Assembly: GCA_965231865.1 (NCBI GenBank)
Contig: CBDDOJ010000002.1
Coordinates: forward strand, 310,001-374,000
From: WTGA01 sp965231865
GTDB lineage: Bacteria > Pseudomonadota > Gammaproteobacteria > Arenicellales > Poriferihabitantaceae
Length of the DNA stretch: 64,000 bases
Reading direction: 5' to 3'
Shown in pieces: positions 35,482 through 44,377 of the stretch. The position numbers were made by a program, and so were the translations under genes. The notes under the pieces are model-generated. The model saw only the letters and a program-made list of their open reading frames with translations. It made no database searches and was not told where the DNA came from. The first letter of the stretch is position 1; every line of letters begins with the position of its first letter.

Positions 35482-36783
35482 TCAGCGGTTATTTTCCTGT
35501 GTGTCCAATCGCCGCAGTTTCGCCAGTTTTTCCCGGATTTTTATTTCCAGGCCCCGATCTACGGGATGATAAAACGACGGGTTGCCGAGTTCGCCAGGAA
35601 AATAATTCTCTCCGGCTGCGTATGCACCGGTTTCATCGTGTGCATACCGATATCCCTTTCCATGGTTGAGTTCTTTCATCAACCGGGTGGGTGCATTTTT
35701 CAGGTGCAACGGGACATCCAGGGAGCCCGATTGCCTGGCCGCGGCCATGGCCTGGTTGAATGCCGTATAAACCGCATTGCTTTTTGCCGCAACGCTCAGG
35801 TAAACAATTGCCTGGGCGATGGCCAGTTCACCTTCAGGGCTGCCAAGACGCTGCTGTACCTGCCAGGCATCGAGGGATATCCGCAGGGCACGCGGGTCGG
35901 CATTGCCAATATCCTCGGAGGCCATCCGCACGACACGCCGGGCAATATAGATCGGGTCACAGCCCCCATCCACCATCCGGCAAAACCAGTATAAAGCGGC
36001 ATCCGGGTTCGAGCCGCGAACCGATTTGTGCAATGCGGAGATCTGGTCGTAGAAAACATCGCCGCCCTTGTCAAATCTCCGTCCCGGGTCACCGGCCACT
36101 ACCTCGCTGACCAGGCCCCGGGTGATTCGGCCCTCTTGTGCAAGGTCTGCCGCGATTTCCAGAAAAGTGAGCGCCCGTCTTGCATCGCCATCGGCGACCC
36201 GGGCAAGCAGTTCAACCCCATCCGCCGGCATTTCAAGGTTCAATTTTCCCAGCCCGTTGGGAATATCCTTCAAGGCCCGGTCAATCAGTCCTGCAATGTC
36301 GTCAATGGACAGCGGTTGCAACACATACACCCTCAGGCGGGATAACAGTGCATTGTTCAGTTCAAAGGAAGGGTTCTCCGTGGTTGCCCCCACAAAGATG
36401 ACCGTGCCATCTTCGATATGGGGGAGAAAAGCGTCTTGTTGCGCCTTGTTGAAACGGTGAACTTCGTCCACGAATAAAACGGTTTTGCCCTGGTTGGCAG
36501 CCTGTCGAATCTTCGCTGTTTCCACGGCCTGTCGAATGTCCTTCACCCCGGACAGTACGGCGGACAGTGATATAAAGGCCGCATCGCAATAATCCGCGAG
36601 AAGCTTGGCCAGCGTGGTTTTTCCCGTGCCGGGGGGCCCCCAGAAAACCATGGAATGAATCTGTCCGCAGTCAATCGCGGTATACAGCGGCTTCTGCTTT
36701 CCGAGGATATGTCGCTGGCCCGCCACCTCGTCCAGGGTGGTGGGCCGCAGTCGCTCAGCAAGGGGTTGGTATGAATTGTCCAT
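35482..36783 (-). CDS. rarA: Replication-associated recombination protein A (AAA+ ATPase RarA/MgsA)
   Basis: Clamp-loader-like AAA+ ATPase acting at stalled replication forks, 433 residues. Walker A FWGPPGTGKTTLAKLL is at 47-62 and Walker B TVLFVDEVHRFNKAQQDA near 108. The C-terminal tetramerisation domain includes AARQSGSLDVPLHLKNAPT and YRYAHDETGAYAAGENYFP, the hallmark of the MgsA/WRNIP1 family. The 155-bp gap on its downstream side holds the promoter of the SDR gene. Confidence 0.94.
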   Translation of the reverse strand: MDNSYQPLAERLRPTTLDEVAGQRHILGKQKPLYTAIDCGQIHSMVFWGPPGTGKTTLAKLLADYCDAAFISLSAVLSGVKDIRQAVETAKIRQAANQGKTVLFVDEVHRFNKAQQDAFLPHIEDGTVIFVGATTENPSFELNNALLSRLRVYVLQPLSIDDIAGLIDRALKDIPNGLGKLNLEMPADGVELLARVADGDARRALTFLEIAADLAQEGRITRGLVSEVVAGDPGRRFDKGGDVFYDQISALHKSVRGSNPDAALYWFCRMVDGGCDPIYIARRVVRMASEDIGNADPRALRISLDAWQVQQRLGSPEGELAIAQAIVYLSVAAKSNAVYTAFNQAMAAARQSGSLDVPLHLKNAPTRLMKELNHGKGYRYAHDETGAYAAGENYFPGELGNPSFYHPVDRGLEIKIREKLAKLRRLDTQENNR

Positions 36784-37042
36784 ATGCAGGGAATTGTACG
36801 CCTACGGAAATATATTTACAGGAACCCCGGGGTGGTGGCAAATCGGATTCGGACAAAAAGCGAAGAAAGATCCCGCCAGGCCCGGAAAATGCCAGGACGC
36901 CGAACCAGCCCGGACCGCGGCTTTGCCGGGCTGCGGGCCCGAAATGGCGGTTCTATTACCGACAGGATGGATGAATGCGGTTTCAATGCCCCGCCGCCCA
37001 CACTACAATATCACTTTGTCCCAGCACAGCGAAAGCGACGAT
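36784..37042. other. Divergent rarA/moaC intergenic region
   Basis: A 259-bp gap between divergent genes. The part next to rarA is AT-richer (GGAAATATATTTACAGG near 36805), a plausible promoter position. I looked for a molybdenum-cofactor riboswitch ahead of moaC and could not recognise one by eye. No gene is supported. Confidence 0.4.
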
Positions 37043-37537
37043 ATGCCCAGCAAGCGAGATTTGACACATTTTAACGACCGCGGCGAAGCCCACATGGTCG
37101 ATGTCGGAAACAAAGAAGTCACGGGTCGCAAGGCCGTTGCCGAAGGCCGGATTGAAATGGCTGCTGAAACGCTGGAAATGCTCAGAAACCGGGGGCATAA
37201 AAAGGGGGATGTGCTGGGAGTTGCCAGGACGGCGGGGATCATGGCAGCAAAGAAGACTTCTGAACTGATTCCCCTTTGTCATTCGTTAATGCTGACAAAG
37301 ATCCATATTGACCTCGAACTGGACAGGGAGCATTCCAGCGTGGTGTGTACAGCGGCCACACAGACCACAGAGCGCACCGGGGTGGAAATGGAGGCATTGA
37401 CCGCTGTGCTGGTGACGTTGCTGACCATCTACGATATGTGTAAAGCGGTAGACCGCAGCATGCAAATGGAGGGGGTTCGGCTGGTTCACAAGTCCGGCGG
37501 CCGGTCCGGAACCTGGAACCGTGGATCAGCGAACTGA
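37043..37537 (+). CDS. moaC: Cyclic pyranopterin monophosphate synthase MoaC
   Basis: Converts the MoaA product (3',8-cyclo-GTP) to cyclic pyranopterin monophosphate, step one of molybdenum cofactor synthesis. The 164-residue protein has HMVDVGNKEVTGRKAVAEG near 15, the substrate-binding LIPLCHSLMLTKIHIDLEL near 75, and EMEALTAVLVTLLTIYDMCKAVD near 115 with the catalytic Lys. The start at 37043 fits family length. moaA is not adjacent; moeA follows after 10 bases. Confidence 0.95.
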   Translation: MPSKRDLTHFNDRGEAHMVDVGNKEVTGRKAVAEGRIEMAAETLEMLRNRGHKKGDVLGVARTAGIMAAKKTSELIPLCHSLMLTKIHIDLELDREHSSVVCTAATQTTERTGVEMEALTAVLVTLLTIYDMCKAVDRSMQMEGVRLVHKSGGRSGTWNRGSAN

Positions 37538-37547
37538 ATAGAGTGCG

Positions 37548-38807
37548 ATGCCGAGCATGAAACCAGAGCCTGAACAGATCTCCTGCGATTTCGACCCCGC
37601 ATCCATCACGGTAGGCCAGGCCATGGCACACATCAGTGAGACCGTGGTTCCGGTGGTGGACACCGAGGCCCTGGACCTGCATTCAGCACTGGGCCGGGTT
37701 ACCGCACAGGAGGTGGTGAGCAACGCTGATGTGCCGAATCATACGAACTCGGCGATGGACGGGTACGCAGTATGTGGTGAGGAGCTTCCGGACCATGGCA
37801 CTGCGGCGTTCAGGGTGATCGGGGAATCGTTTGCCGGGTCCGCATTCCATGGCCGGGTAAAAAGCGGCCAGTGCGTTCGCATCATGACCGGCGCGGTGAT
37901 GCCCCCGGGGACCGACAGTGTCGTGATGCAGGAAAGAGTGGACCGGGCGGGGGATACGATTACGATTCGGGCCGGGGAACAAAAGGCCGCCAATGTGCGG
38001 TATGCGGGGGAGGATATCAAGGCGGGGGATGTGGTGATTCCGGTGGGCACCCGTCTCGGGGCCTCCCACCTCGGGTTGCTGGCGTCCATGGGACAGTCGG
38101 AAATCGAGGTGTACAGAAAGCCGCGTATTGCCTTTTTTTCAAACGGCGATGAGCTGCGCCCGGTGGGTACGCCCCTGGCCCTGGGCGAAGTGTATGATTC
38201 AAATCGCTACACCCTGTACGCAATGCTGCGCAACCTGGGCGTGGAACAAACGGACCTGGGGATTGTCCGGGATGACCGGGAGGCCATTGCCGCAGCCATT
38301 GAGTCGGCCGCGGGTCAGGCGGACCTTGTTATTACCACCGCGGGGGCCTCGGTGGGGGATGCGGACTACATCAAGGAAATCCTGACCCGGCTCGGGACGG
38401 TGAGCTTCTGGAAAGTGGCGGTCAAGCCGGGTCGGCCGCTGTCGTTCGGAAGACTTGAAAAAAGCCTGTTTTTTGGGCTGCCCGGCAACCCGGTTTCTGT
38501 AATGGTGACCTTCCAGGTTTTTCTGAAACCAGCGATCAAGCAGCTGTCAGGAGAAAGATTTGACGTGCCAACGGTACTGAAAATGCGCACCCTGACCGCC
38601 CTGAAAAAACGGCCGGGTCGAATGGAGTACCAGCGGGGGGTCATGTCCCTGAATGAGAAGGGCGAAACCGTGGTGTGCTCTTCCGGGGAGCAGGGGTCGG
38701 GGATCCTGAGTTCCATGAGCCGGGCAAACTGCTTCATTGTCCTGCCGGACGACTCGGCAGGTGTCAGCGCCGGGGAGTGGGTCGAGGTGCAGCCGTTTAT
38801 ATCGTGA
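37548..38807 (+). CDS. moeA: Molybdopterin molybdenumtransferase MoeA
   Basis: Inserts molybdate into adenylylated molybdopterin, the last common step of Moco synthesis. The 419-residue protein shows NSAMDGYAV near 65, IMTGAVMPPGTDSVVMQE near 110, the MPT-binding-domain segment TAGASVGDADYIKEIL near 263, and FFGLPGNPVSVMVTFQVFL near 307. ATG 37548 or 37557 may be the start. It is probably co-transcribed with moaC and the methyltransferase that follows. Confidence 0.94.
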   Translation: MPSMKPEPEQISCDFDPASITVGQAMAHISETVVPVVDTEALDLHSALGRVTAQEVVSNADVPNHTNSAMDGYAVCGEELPDHGTAAFRVIGESFAGSAFHGRVKSGQCVRIMTGAVMPPGTDSVVMQERVDRAGDTITIRAGEQKAANVRYAGEDIKAGDVVIPVGTRLGASHLGLLASMGQSEIEVYRKPRIAFFSNGDELRPVGTPLALGEVYDSNRYTLYAMLRNLGVEQTDLGIVRDDREAIAAAIESAAGQADLVITTAGASVGDADYIKEILTRLGTVSFWKVAVKPGRPLSFGRLEKSLFFGLPGNPVSVMVTFQVFLKPAIKQLSGERFDVPTVLKMRTLTALKKRPGRMEYQRGVMSLNEKGETVVCSSGEQGSGILSSMSRANCFIVLPDDSAGVSAGEWVEVQPFIS

Positions 38808-38812
38808 CCGGG

Positions 38813-39415
38813 ATGCGTTTCCTCCCCCCCAATCCGGACGTTGAACGCTGGAATCACAAATACCGGAACACCCTTCGCCAAAACCGGAGCGTCCGGGTCC
38901 GGGGAGCCCCCGAACTGGTGGCCCATGAATCCCTGTTGCCAAAACGCGGGCTGGCGGTGGATCTTGCCTGCGGGAAAGGGGAAAATGCCCTGCACCTGGC
39001 GGCCATGGGATATGATGTGGTGGCCTGTGACTTCGCCCTGTCAGGCCTGGTCCAGTGTCTCCCGGTGGCCCGGAAACGGGGATTGCCGGTGTATCCGCTG
39101 TTATGTGATCTCACCCGGTCCCCCTTTCCGCCAAACACCTTTGACCTGGTCTGCGTAGTGCGTTACCTGGAACGGGCGTTGTTTGACCCGATAAAGACCT
39201 GGTTAAAGCCCGGCGGGATACTCTTTTACAAAACATTCAACCGGCAGTTCCTGTCCACCAATCCAGGGTTTAATCCTGCATATGTGGTGGAACCCGGAGA
39301 ACTCAACGAGCAATTTTCCGACTTCGAAATAATTGCTTCGGATTGGGACTGGCCAGAGTCTTTTTGCAACACCAAACCAGGCATCAGTTTTATTCTTGGA
39401 AAAAAACCAGGGTGA
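38813..39415 (+). CDS. SAM-dependent methyltransferase (TehB-like)
   Basis: Class I methyltransferase of 200 residues. The SAM motif VDLACGKGENALHLAAMGYDVVACD is near residues 47-71, and motif IV/V lies in DLTRSPFPPNTFDLVCVVRYLERALF near 97-125. The size and the motif with CGKGENA resemble the tellurite-resistance TehB/thiopurine methyltransferase group, but the substrate is unknown. The ATG is 6 bases after the moeA stop, so it is in the moaC-moeA transcript. Confidence 0.8.
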   Translation: MRFLPPNPDVERWNHKYRNTLRQNRSVRVRGAPELVAHESLLPKRGLAVDLACGKGENALHLAAMGYDVVACDFALSGLVQCLPVARKRGLPVYPLLCDLTRSPFPPNTFDLVCVVRYLERALFDPIKTWLKPGGILFYKTFNRQFLSTNPGFNPAYVVEPGELNEQFSDFEIIASDWDWPESFCNTKPGISFILGKKPG

Positions 39416-39481
39416 AGATGCCGATCCAGGGGGAGGTGTTTATTGCCCACCAAACCGAATATAACGAGTATAATCGAAGTC

Positions 39482-39760
39482 ATGGAGTACCGGGGCATCC
39501 GCCATCGTCTTTACCCAAAGACAAAACAAAAGGCTGAAATGCTTCACCAGTGTCTGGGTGCCACCCGTTATGTATGGAATCATTTCCTTGCCCGGAACAG
39601 GCAAATGATGGAAGCTCACCGCAACGATGAGTCCTTGCCCCGCCCGAAGGTTTCGTTTTTCTCATTGGGAAAAGAGTTTGTCCAGTTAAGACGACAAACC
39701 GAATGGCTGCAGTGGCGGACCAATGGCATTTCCTTAAGGATTCGGAGCTATTTCTTTAAG
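39482..39760 (+). pseudogene. tnpB 5' fragment (N-terminal third of an OrfB/TnpB)
   Basis: About 93 codons starting MEYRGIRHRLYPKTKQKAEML match the N-terminal domain of IS200/IS605-type TnpB (LGATRYVWNHFLA; FVQLRRQTEWLQ). They align with residues 1-90 of the intact TnpB at 62.9-61.7 kb in this window. The match ends near 39760, where the DNA changes to the tail of a type I specificity gene; the frame itself runs on out of register to 39835. The catalytic RuvC Asp region is absent. The rest of a tnpB resumes about 1.3 kb downstream. Confidence 0.8.
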
Positions 39761-39929
39761 GAGACGCATTTGTGCGTACCGGGGACGGGTGTTTTCCGAT
39801 GTGGTCACCGGCCAAGTGGATGTACGTGGCATTGAGGTGTCGGAGGTTGCCGAGGACGAACTGCTGGCGCTGGAAGAGGACACTGCCGATGGCGATGACG
39901 TGATTGATGACGAGGGGGAAGATCGATGA
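39761..39929 (+). pseudogene. hsdS 3' fragment (type I restriction specificity subunit tail)
   Basis: Reading the frame that ends at the TGA 39927-39929 gives LRRRICAYRGRVFSDVVTGQ, then VDVRGIEV and an acidic tail ending DDEGEDR. The DVVTGQVDVRG segment is the usual C-terminal helix end of HsdS. No recognition domain is present and no start of its own is visible. The stop overlaps the yhcG ATG by four bases, the spacing of an intact operon, so this is a piece of a restriction locus cut off at its 5' side. Confidence 0.65.
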
Positions 39930-40969
39930 AACAGACTGACAAAACCCCAAAAAACAGCCTCGGCAAACCGCAGGACTATCCACGCCTGCTGACCGAGATC
40001 AAGGAGCGCATCCGCTCCGCCCAATACGAAGCTCTCAAGACGGTCAATAAGGAGCTCGTCGGCCTGTACTGGGATATCGGCCGGATGATTGTGGAGCGGC
40101 AGGATGTTGAAGGCTGGGGCAAGGCGGTGGTGGAACAGCTCGCCGCCGACCTGCGGGCGGAGTTTCCCGGTGTGGGCGGTTTCTCGGCATCCAACCTCTG
40201 GCGGATGAAGGCTTTTTTCAAGGCGTACACTGGTCTGGAAAAACTCGTACCACTGGTGCGAGAAATCGGCTGGAGCCACAATCTGGCCATCCTGGAGCGC
40301 TGCAAGGACCCGCTGGAGCGAGAATTCTATCTGCGCATGACCCGCAAGTTCGGCTGGTCCAAGAACGTGCTCATCCACCAGATCGACAACCAGAGCTATG
40401 AAAAATCCCTGCTGGGCCAGACCAATTTCGACCAGACGCTCACACTGGAACTTCGCGCCCAGGCCAAGCTGGCGGTGAAGGACGAATACACCTTCGATTT
40501 TCTGGAACTGGGCGAGGAGCATAGCGAGCGGGAGCTGGAGCGGGCGCTCATCGCCCGGATCGAGGATTTTCTCCGGGCCATGGACGGCATGTTCGCCTTC
40601 ATGGGCAGCCAATACCGATTGGAGGTGGACGGCAAAGAGTTTTTCATCGACCTCTTGCTGTTTCACCGCCGCCTGCGCTGTCTTGTCGCCATTGAATTGA
40701 AAGTCGGCGAATTCCTGCCGGAGTTTGTCGGCAAGATGCAGTTTTATCTGGTGGCTCTGGACCGGCAGGTCCGCCAGGAGGATGAAAACCCCTCCATCGG
40801 CATCATCCTGTGCAAGGAGAAGAGCCGGACGATTGTGGAATACGCCCTGCACGACGCCCGCAAGCCCATCGGCGTGGCCACTTATGAAATCACCAAGACC
40901 CTGCCCAAGGCGCTGAAAGGTCAACTGCCGTCGCCGAAGGACATCGCCCATTTGTTGGAGGACCTATGA
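39926..40969 (+). CDS. YhcG-family PD-(D/E)XK nuclease domain protein (DUF1016)
   Basis: Intact 347-residue protein. The N-terminal DUF1016 half contains YWDIGRMIVERQ and FSASNLWRMKAFF (about 50-105); the C-terminal nuclease domain has FFIDLLLFHRRLRCLVAIELK near 220-240, giving the D...ExK catalytic pattern, then GKMQFYLVALD. The family is frequent inside type I restriction-modification operons, and this copy still overlaps an hsdS tail and an hsdR head by ATGA junctions. Function is uncertain: a DNA nuclease with an auxiliary defence role is the usual guess. It seems complete although its operon is not. Confidence 0.85.
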   Translation: MKQTDKTPKNSLGKPQDYPRLLTEIKERIRSAQYEALKTVNKELVGLYWDIGRMIVERQDVEGWGKAVVEQLAADLRAEFPGVGGFSASNLWRMKAFFKAYTGLEKLVPLVREIGWSHNLAILERCKDPLEREFYLRMTRKFGWSKNVLIHQIDNQSYEKSLLGQTNFDQTLTLELRAQAKLAVKDEYTFDFLELGEEHSERELERALIARIEDFLRAMDGMFAFMGSQYRLEVDGKEFFIDLLLFHRRLRCLVAIELKVGEFLPEFVGKMQFYLVALDRQVRQEDENPSIGIILCKEKSRTIVEYALHDARKPIGVATYEITKTLPKALKGQLPSPKDIAHLLEDL

Positions 40970-41658
40970 AACCGACCGACACCAGCGAAAAGGGCCTGGA
41001 ATCAATCATCGTTGCCTCCCTCATGGATGATGCCGGATACGTGCAGGGCGACCCGCAGGACTACGAGCGGTATCAACGCATGATGGCCAGGAGACAGAAG
41101 CCGACGAAACGGAAGAAAAAAGACGGTACGATGGTTTATACCAACGGCTCGAAGCGTTATGAAGCGGCGCGGATCAAAAGTGCCAGGGTCAGTCGTAGGA
41201 TCAGGCATATCCGAGGCAACTGGCATCACCAGGAATCGAGAAAGATTGCGGACCAGTCCCAGTACGTGGTGGTTGAGAACCTGAACACCCGGGGCATGAC
41301 GAAGTCTGCGAAGGGGGACATGGAGAATCCGGGCCGGAACGTCAAACAGAAGTCGGGGTTGAACCGGGAAATCCTGAAAACCGGCTGGTCGGGATTCAAA
41401 CAGAAACTCGGCTACAAATCGGAGTTGATTGAGGTCGACCCCAAAAATACCAGTCGGAGGTGTCATGCGTGCGGACACACCGACCAGGACAACCGCAGGA
41501 CGCAAGACCAATTCAGGTGCGTCGAATGCGGACATCGGGACAATGCAGACATCAATGCTGCATTGAATATTTTAGCCCTGGGGACTCGGGTGGTTGGACG
41601 TGGGAGAGGCGATTGCGTTGGCAACCTTGATGATCCGTCAAGAAAATATACGGATTGA
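40966..41658 (+). pseudogene. hsdR head fused to tnpB tail (chimeric reading frame)
   Basis: The 230-residue frame is a fusion. Residues 1-35 (MKPTDTSEKGLESIIVASL, then GYVQGDPQDYER) match the start of type I restriction subunit HsdR. From residue 36 (YQRMMARRQK) it matches TnpB from residue 212 of the intact copy in this window, keeping the RuvC Glu (VVVENLNTRG), the zinc-ribbon cysteines (CHACGHT; CVECGH) and the last RuvC Asp (RDNADINAALNIL). The first RuvC Asp is lost, so no TnpB nuclease activity is expected. Whether the fusion is translated is unknown. Confidence 0.8.
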
Positions 41659-41689
41659 TTCTGTCAACCAAGTATATAGTGTCTGGCAT

Positions 41690-43370
41690 GAAAACCCCTT
41701 GATTTTGCGCGACCGGAGGAGTGAAAGCAATTTTGCAGGGTCCCTCCGGCGAATTGCGGAGGAGATTTTCGCTCAATGCCGCTTATTTTCGGCGGTTTGA
41801 GGCACGATTTGGCGGAATTTTACGCTCCAGGTCATAGGAGACCCTCCCCGTCGGTGCGGGGGCAGATCTGACCGGGTGAATAGGGCGTCAGGCAGCCAGG
41901 CGGTGTCTGTCACGATGCGTTTTCTCCGATTTCTGCAACATCCGGCCGAGTTGGTGCAGGTTGGCAGCAACGATGGCCAGCCCGACGGTTCTCTCGAACC
42001 CGTCGGCTCCTTTCGCCCGGACTCTGTCAAGTCCGTGATGCTCCAGGTGATTGATTGCTGACTCCACGGCGGGGTGCTGTTTCCGTGCCCGGGAAAAGTT
42101 TTCTTCGGACTCCCGTTCCTGGTCCGCGGCATTCAGTCGGCCCTTTTTCGGCAAGGCCACCATGTCAAGCAGATTCTCCAGACGCCTGCGATTCTCCGGG
42201 CTGTGAAAGCCCCGGTCAAAGCTGCACTCCTGCAGGTCCGGGTGCATCTCCTGGCAGGACTCAATCAGGGGAACCGCTACATCCACATCCCCGCCTTGCC
42301 ACATGATCTGATAATCCAGCACAAACTGGTGCTGGTCCTCGACAATGGCCAGGGGAACTCCGAGTTCCACCGGACGCCCCGCCTTGCCTTTCGATATCCA
42401 CCGGGTATGCTCCTCGAATACCGAAAAGATTTTCTCGGAATGCTCAATCACTTCGCCCTGCAACACCCGGCGGTCGATCTGGTCGGTGAATAGGTGGATA
42501 TGCTTCAGATAATGGCGGATCTTCTCCATCCAGGCGGTGGATGCCCCGGCTTCCTTCAGGGCAACCAGAGATAACTCCGCTTTCCCGGCCATCTTCCGGC
42601 AGATCTTCAGATACTCCGACACCTGATCCGGTCGCTTCGTCCAAAGCCGGGCTGTGGCGACTCGATTGAACCGCTTGCGCACCTGTTTGGTCAGGTGCCG
42701 GTGCTGCCGCCAGCCTTTCACATCATGCAATTCACAAGCCTTGCCGGTTTCGCGGATCAGGCAACGAGTGGAATCCAATAGGAGGTTGAAATCAGTCGGG
42801 TAGTGGACGTCCGTCTCCACCACGAAACTATCACATCGCCCGGCCAACGTTTCTCCAGGCTTTTTTTTTGCGACCGTATGCCCCGTGGAAACCACCAGTC
42901 GGTTGACCTCACGCAGCAGTTCCGGAGTCAGCAGGGCCACATTGTCCACGATCCGGGCCCGGACGTAGTAGGTATTGTCGATGCCGTCCATACCATGACC
43001 CAACATCTTGCGTATCGTTCGGTGCTCGTTGGCCAGATCATGCAGACGGTCGAAATCGCAGTTCAGTCCTTCCTTGAGAATGCCCAATACCAGAATCCGC
43101 CACATCTCCATTCCCGGACGCCCAACGGTGCGGTCGGTATCCGGTCGGATATGGGCTTCGAGCAACTCGAACAGCTCCTTGCGGGTATCCGGGTCGGTAT
43201 AGATCAGTTGAAGGCCCTTCAACAGGGCCGGAATGTCGTCCCGGGACTTTTCGTCGAGGGCGATCTGTTCAATCGGGACGGAACCCAGAGGGGATTGGAG
43301 ATCGATGACCGTTCTCATGCTGTACAATGCCTCGAAGATTTGCCGTAAATGGCGGTTTCAGGGGGTTTTC
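41690..43370 (-). mobile_element. Complete insertion sequence with a DDE transposase
   Basis: One transposase gene lies between short inverted repeats: the left end GAAAACCCCTTGATTTTGC (41690-41708) against the complement of the right end, GAAAACCCCCTGAAACCGC (43370-43352), matching at 12 of the first 13 positions. The left end is about ten bases from the apparent end of the tnpB element before it. I see no certain target duplication. The 200 bp between the left repeat and the transposase stop have no gene. Confidence 0.7.
41888..43318 (-). CDS. DDE transposase (IS1182/ISNCY-like)
   Basis: Transposase of 476 residues, apparently intact. It begins MRTVIDLQSPLG. Candidate catalytic residues are the Asp in VVETDVHYPTDFNLLLDS near 165, the Asp in CSFDRGFHSPENRRRLE near 365, and the Glu in HPAVESAINHLEHHGLDR near 420, the pattern of IS4/IS5-superfamily (DDE_Tnp_1) enzymes. 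The first half contains a helical domain (PALLKGLQLIYTDPDTRKEL). A TTG three codons upstream is an alternative start. I cannot name the IS group with confidence. Confidence 0.8.
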   Translation of the reverse strand: MRTVIDLQSPLGSVPIEQIALDEKSRDDIPALLKGLQLIYTDPDTRKELFELLEAHIRPDTDRTVGRPGMEMWRILVLGILKEGLNCDFDRLHDLANEHRTIRKMLGHGMDGIDNTYYVRARIVDNVALLTPELLREVNRLVVSTGHTVAKKKPGETLAGRCDSFVVETDVHYPTDFNLLLDSTRCLIRETGKACELHDVKGWRQHRHLTKQVRKRFNRVATARLWTKRPDQVSEYLKICRKMAGKAELSLVALKEAGASTAWMEKIRHYLKHIHLFTDQIDRRVLQGEVIEHSEKIFSVFEEHTRWISKGKAGRPVELGVPLAIVEDQHQFVLDYQIMWQGGDVDVAVPLIESCQEMHPDLQECSFDRGFHSPENRRRLENLLDMVALPKKGRLNAADQERESEENFSRARKQHPAVESAINHLEHHGLDRVRAKGADGFERTVGLAIVAANLHQLGRMLQKSEKTHRDRHRLAA

Positions 43371-43558
43371 CCTTCGGATTGTACTATATTCGCGAAATCT
43401 TCGCCACAAAAAAACGGGTAGTTATTCAAATAAATCAATCGTTTATGGGGTTTTCTGACAAGCACTATATAAGTCCCAATGAAAGTCATCGAGATGCCTG
43501 ACAAGCCCATGCATTGTGTTGCTGGACCACGGACAAGCACGGACAAGGACAGCCGGTT

Positions 43559-44320
43559 ATGAATCGGTCTGATTCGGGCAGGGTTTTGCTGATTACCGGG
43601 GCGGGAAGGGGTATCGGCGCCGCTACGGCTGTTTTGGCCGGGCGCCAGGGATGGCGAGTGGTCGTCAATTACCTCAGGGATGAGTTCTCCGCAACCGGGG
43701 TAACCGAAACGATCCGGCAAAATGGCGGAGTCGCCTTCTGCGCCCAGGCCGACATTTCCGATGAGGATTCCGTGATCAGTCTTTTCAATATCGTGGATTC
43801 GGAATTTGGTCGATTGGATGGCCTGGTCAACAATGCAGGGATACTGGAGACCCAAATGAAACTGGAGTCCATGGATGGGGGCCGACTGGACCGGGTTTTT
43901 GCCACCAATGTACGGGGAAGTTTCCTGTGTGCCCGGGAAGCGGTGAAGAGAATGTCCAGTCAACACGGTGGCCATGGAGGGGCCATCGTCAATGTGTCTT
44001 CAGCGGCTTCCAGACTGGGGTCGGCGAATGAGTATGTTGATTACGCGGCTTCAAAGGGCGCCATCGACACCATGACCATTGGTCTTGCCCGGGAAGTGGC
44101 GGCCGAAGGCATCCGGGTCAACGCGGTTCGCCCGGGGTTGATTGAAACCGAAATACATTCCCGGGGCGGAGAACCGGGACGCGCTGAACGTCTTCAGCAG
44201 CATGTTCCGTTGAAACGGCCGGGCAGGGCCGAAGAGGTGGCGGAAGCCATCGTGTGGCTGCTGTCTAAGGAGGCGTCTTACTGTACGGGGGCGTTTCTGG
44301 AGTGTGCTGGCGGGCGATGA
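43559..44320 (+). CDS. SDR-family oxidoreductase (FabG-like)
   Basis: Short-chain dehydrogenase of 253 residues. The cofactor motif ITGAGRGIGAATAVLA is near residue 12, NNAG near 92, the catalytic Ser in NVSSAASR near 145 and the YAASKGA Tyr/Lys near 163; the C-terminus SYCTGAFLECAGGR is the usual FabG-type end. YLRDE after strand 2 leaves the cofactor choice open. Substrate unknown. It is the first gene after the insertion sequence; 240 bases upstream are free of genes and include AT-rich DNA near 43405-43445 that may carry its promoter. Confidence 0.85.
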   Translation: MNRSDSGRVLLITGAGRGIGAATAVLAGRQGWRVVVNYLRDEFSATGVTETIRQNGGVAFCAQADISDEDSVISLFNIVDSEFGRLDGLVNNAGILETQMKLESMDGGRLDRVFATNVRGSFLCAREAVKRMSSQHGGHGGAIVNVSSAASRLGSANEYVDYAASKGAIDTMTIGLAREVAAEGIRVNAVRPGLIETEIHSRGGEPGRAERLQQHVPLKRPGRAEEVAEAIVWLLSKEASYCTGAFLECAGGR

Positions 44321-44377
44321 GGCGGCAGGACATTGTCGACAGAAACCCGGCCCAGTGGGAGTGAAGGGTGACCGGCC

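Noticed and set aside
36784..37042. Molybdenum-cofactor riboswitch ahead of moaC
   Set aside because: I could not trace the expected conserved helices by eye; a covariance-model search would be needed, so it is not called.
40966..41658. Reading the 230-codon frame as a genuine short TnpB
   Set aside because: Its first 35 residues are an HsdR N-terminus and the first RuvC Asp is missing, so it is a chimera and not a compact TnpB.
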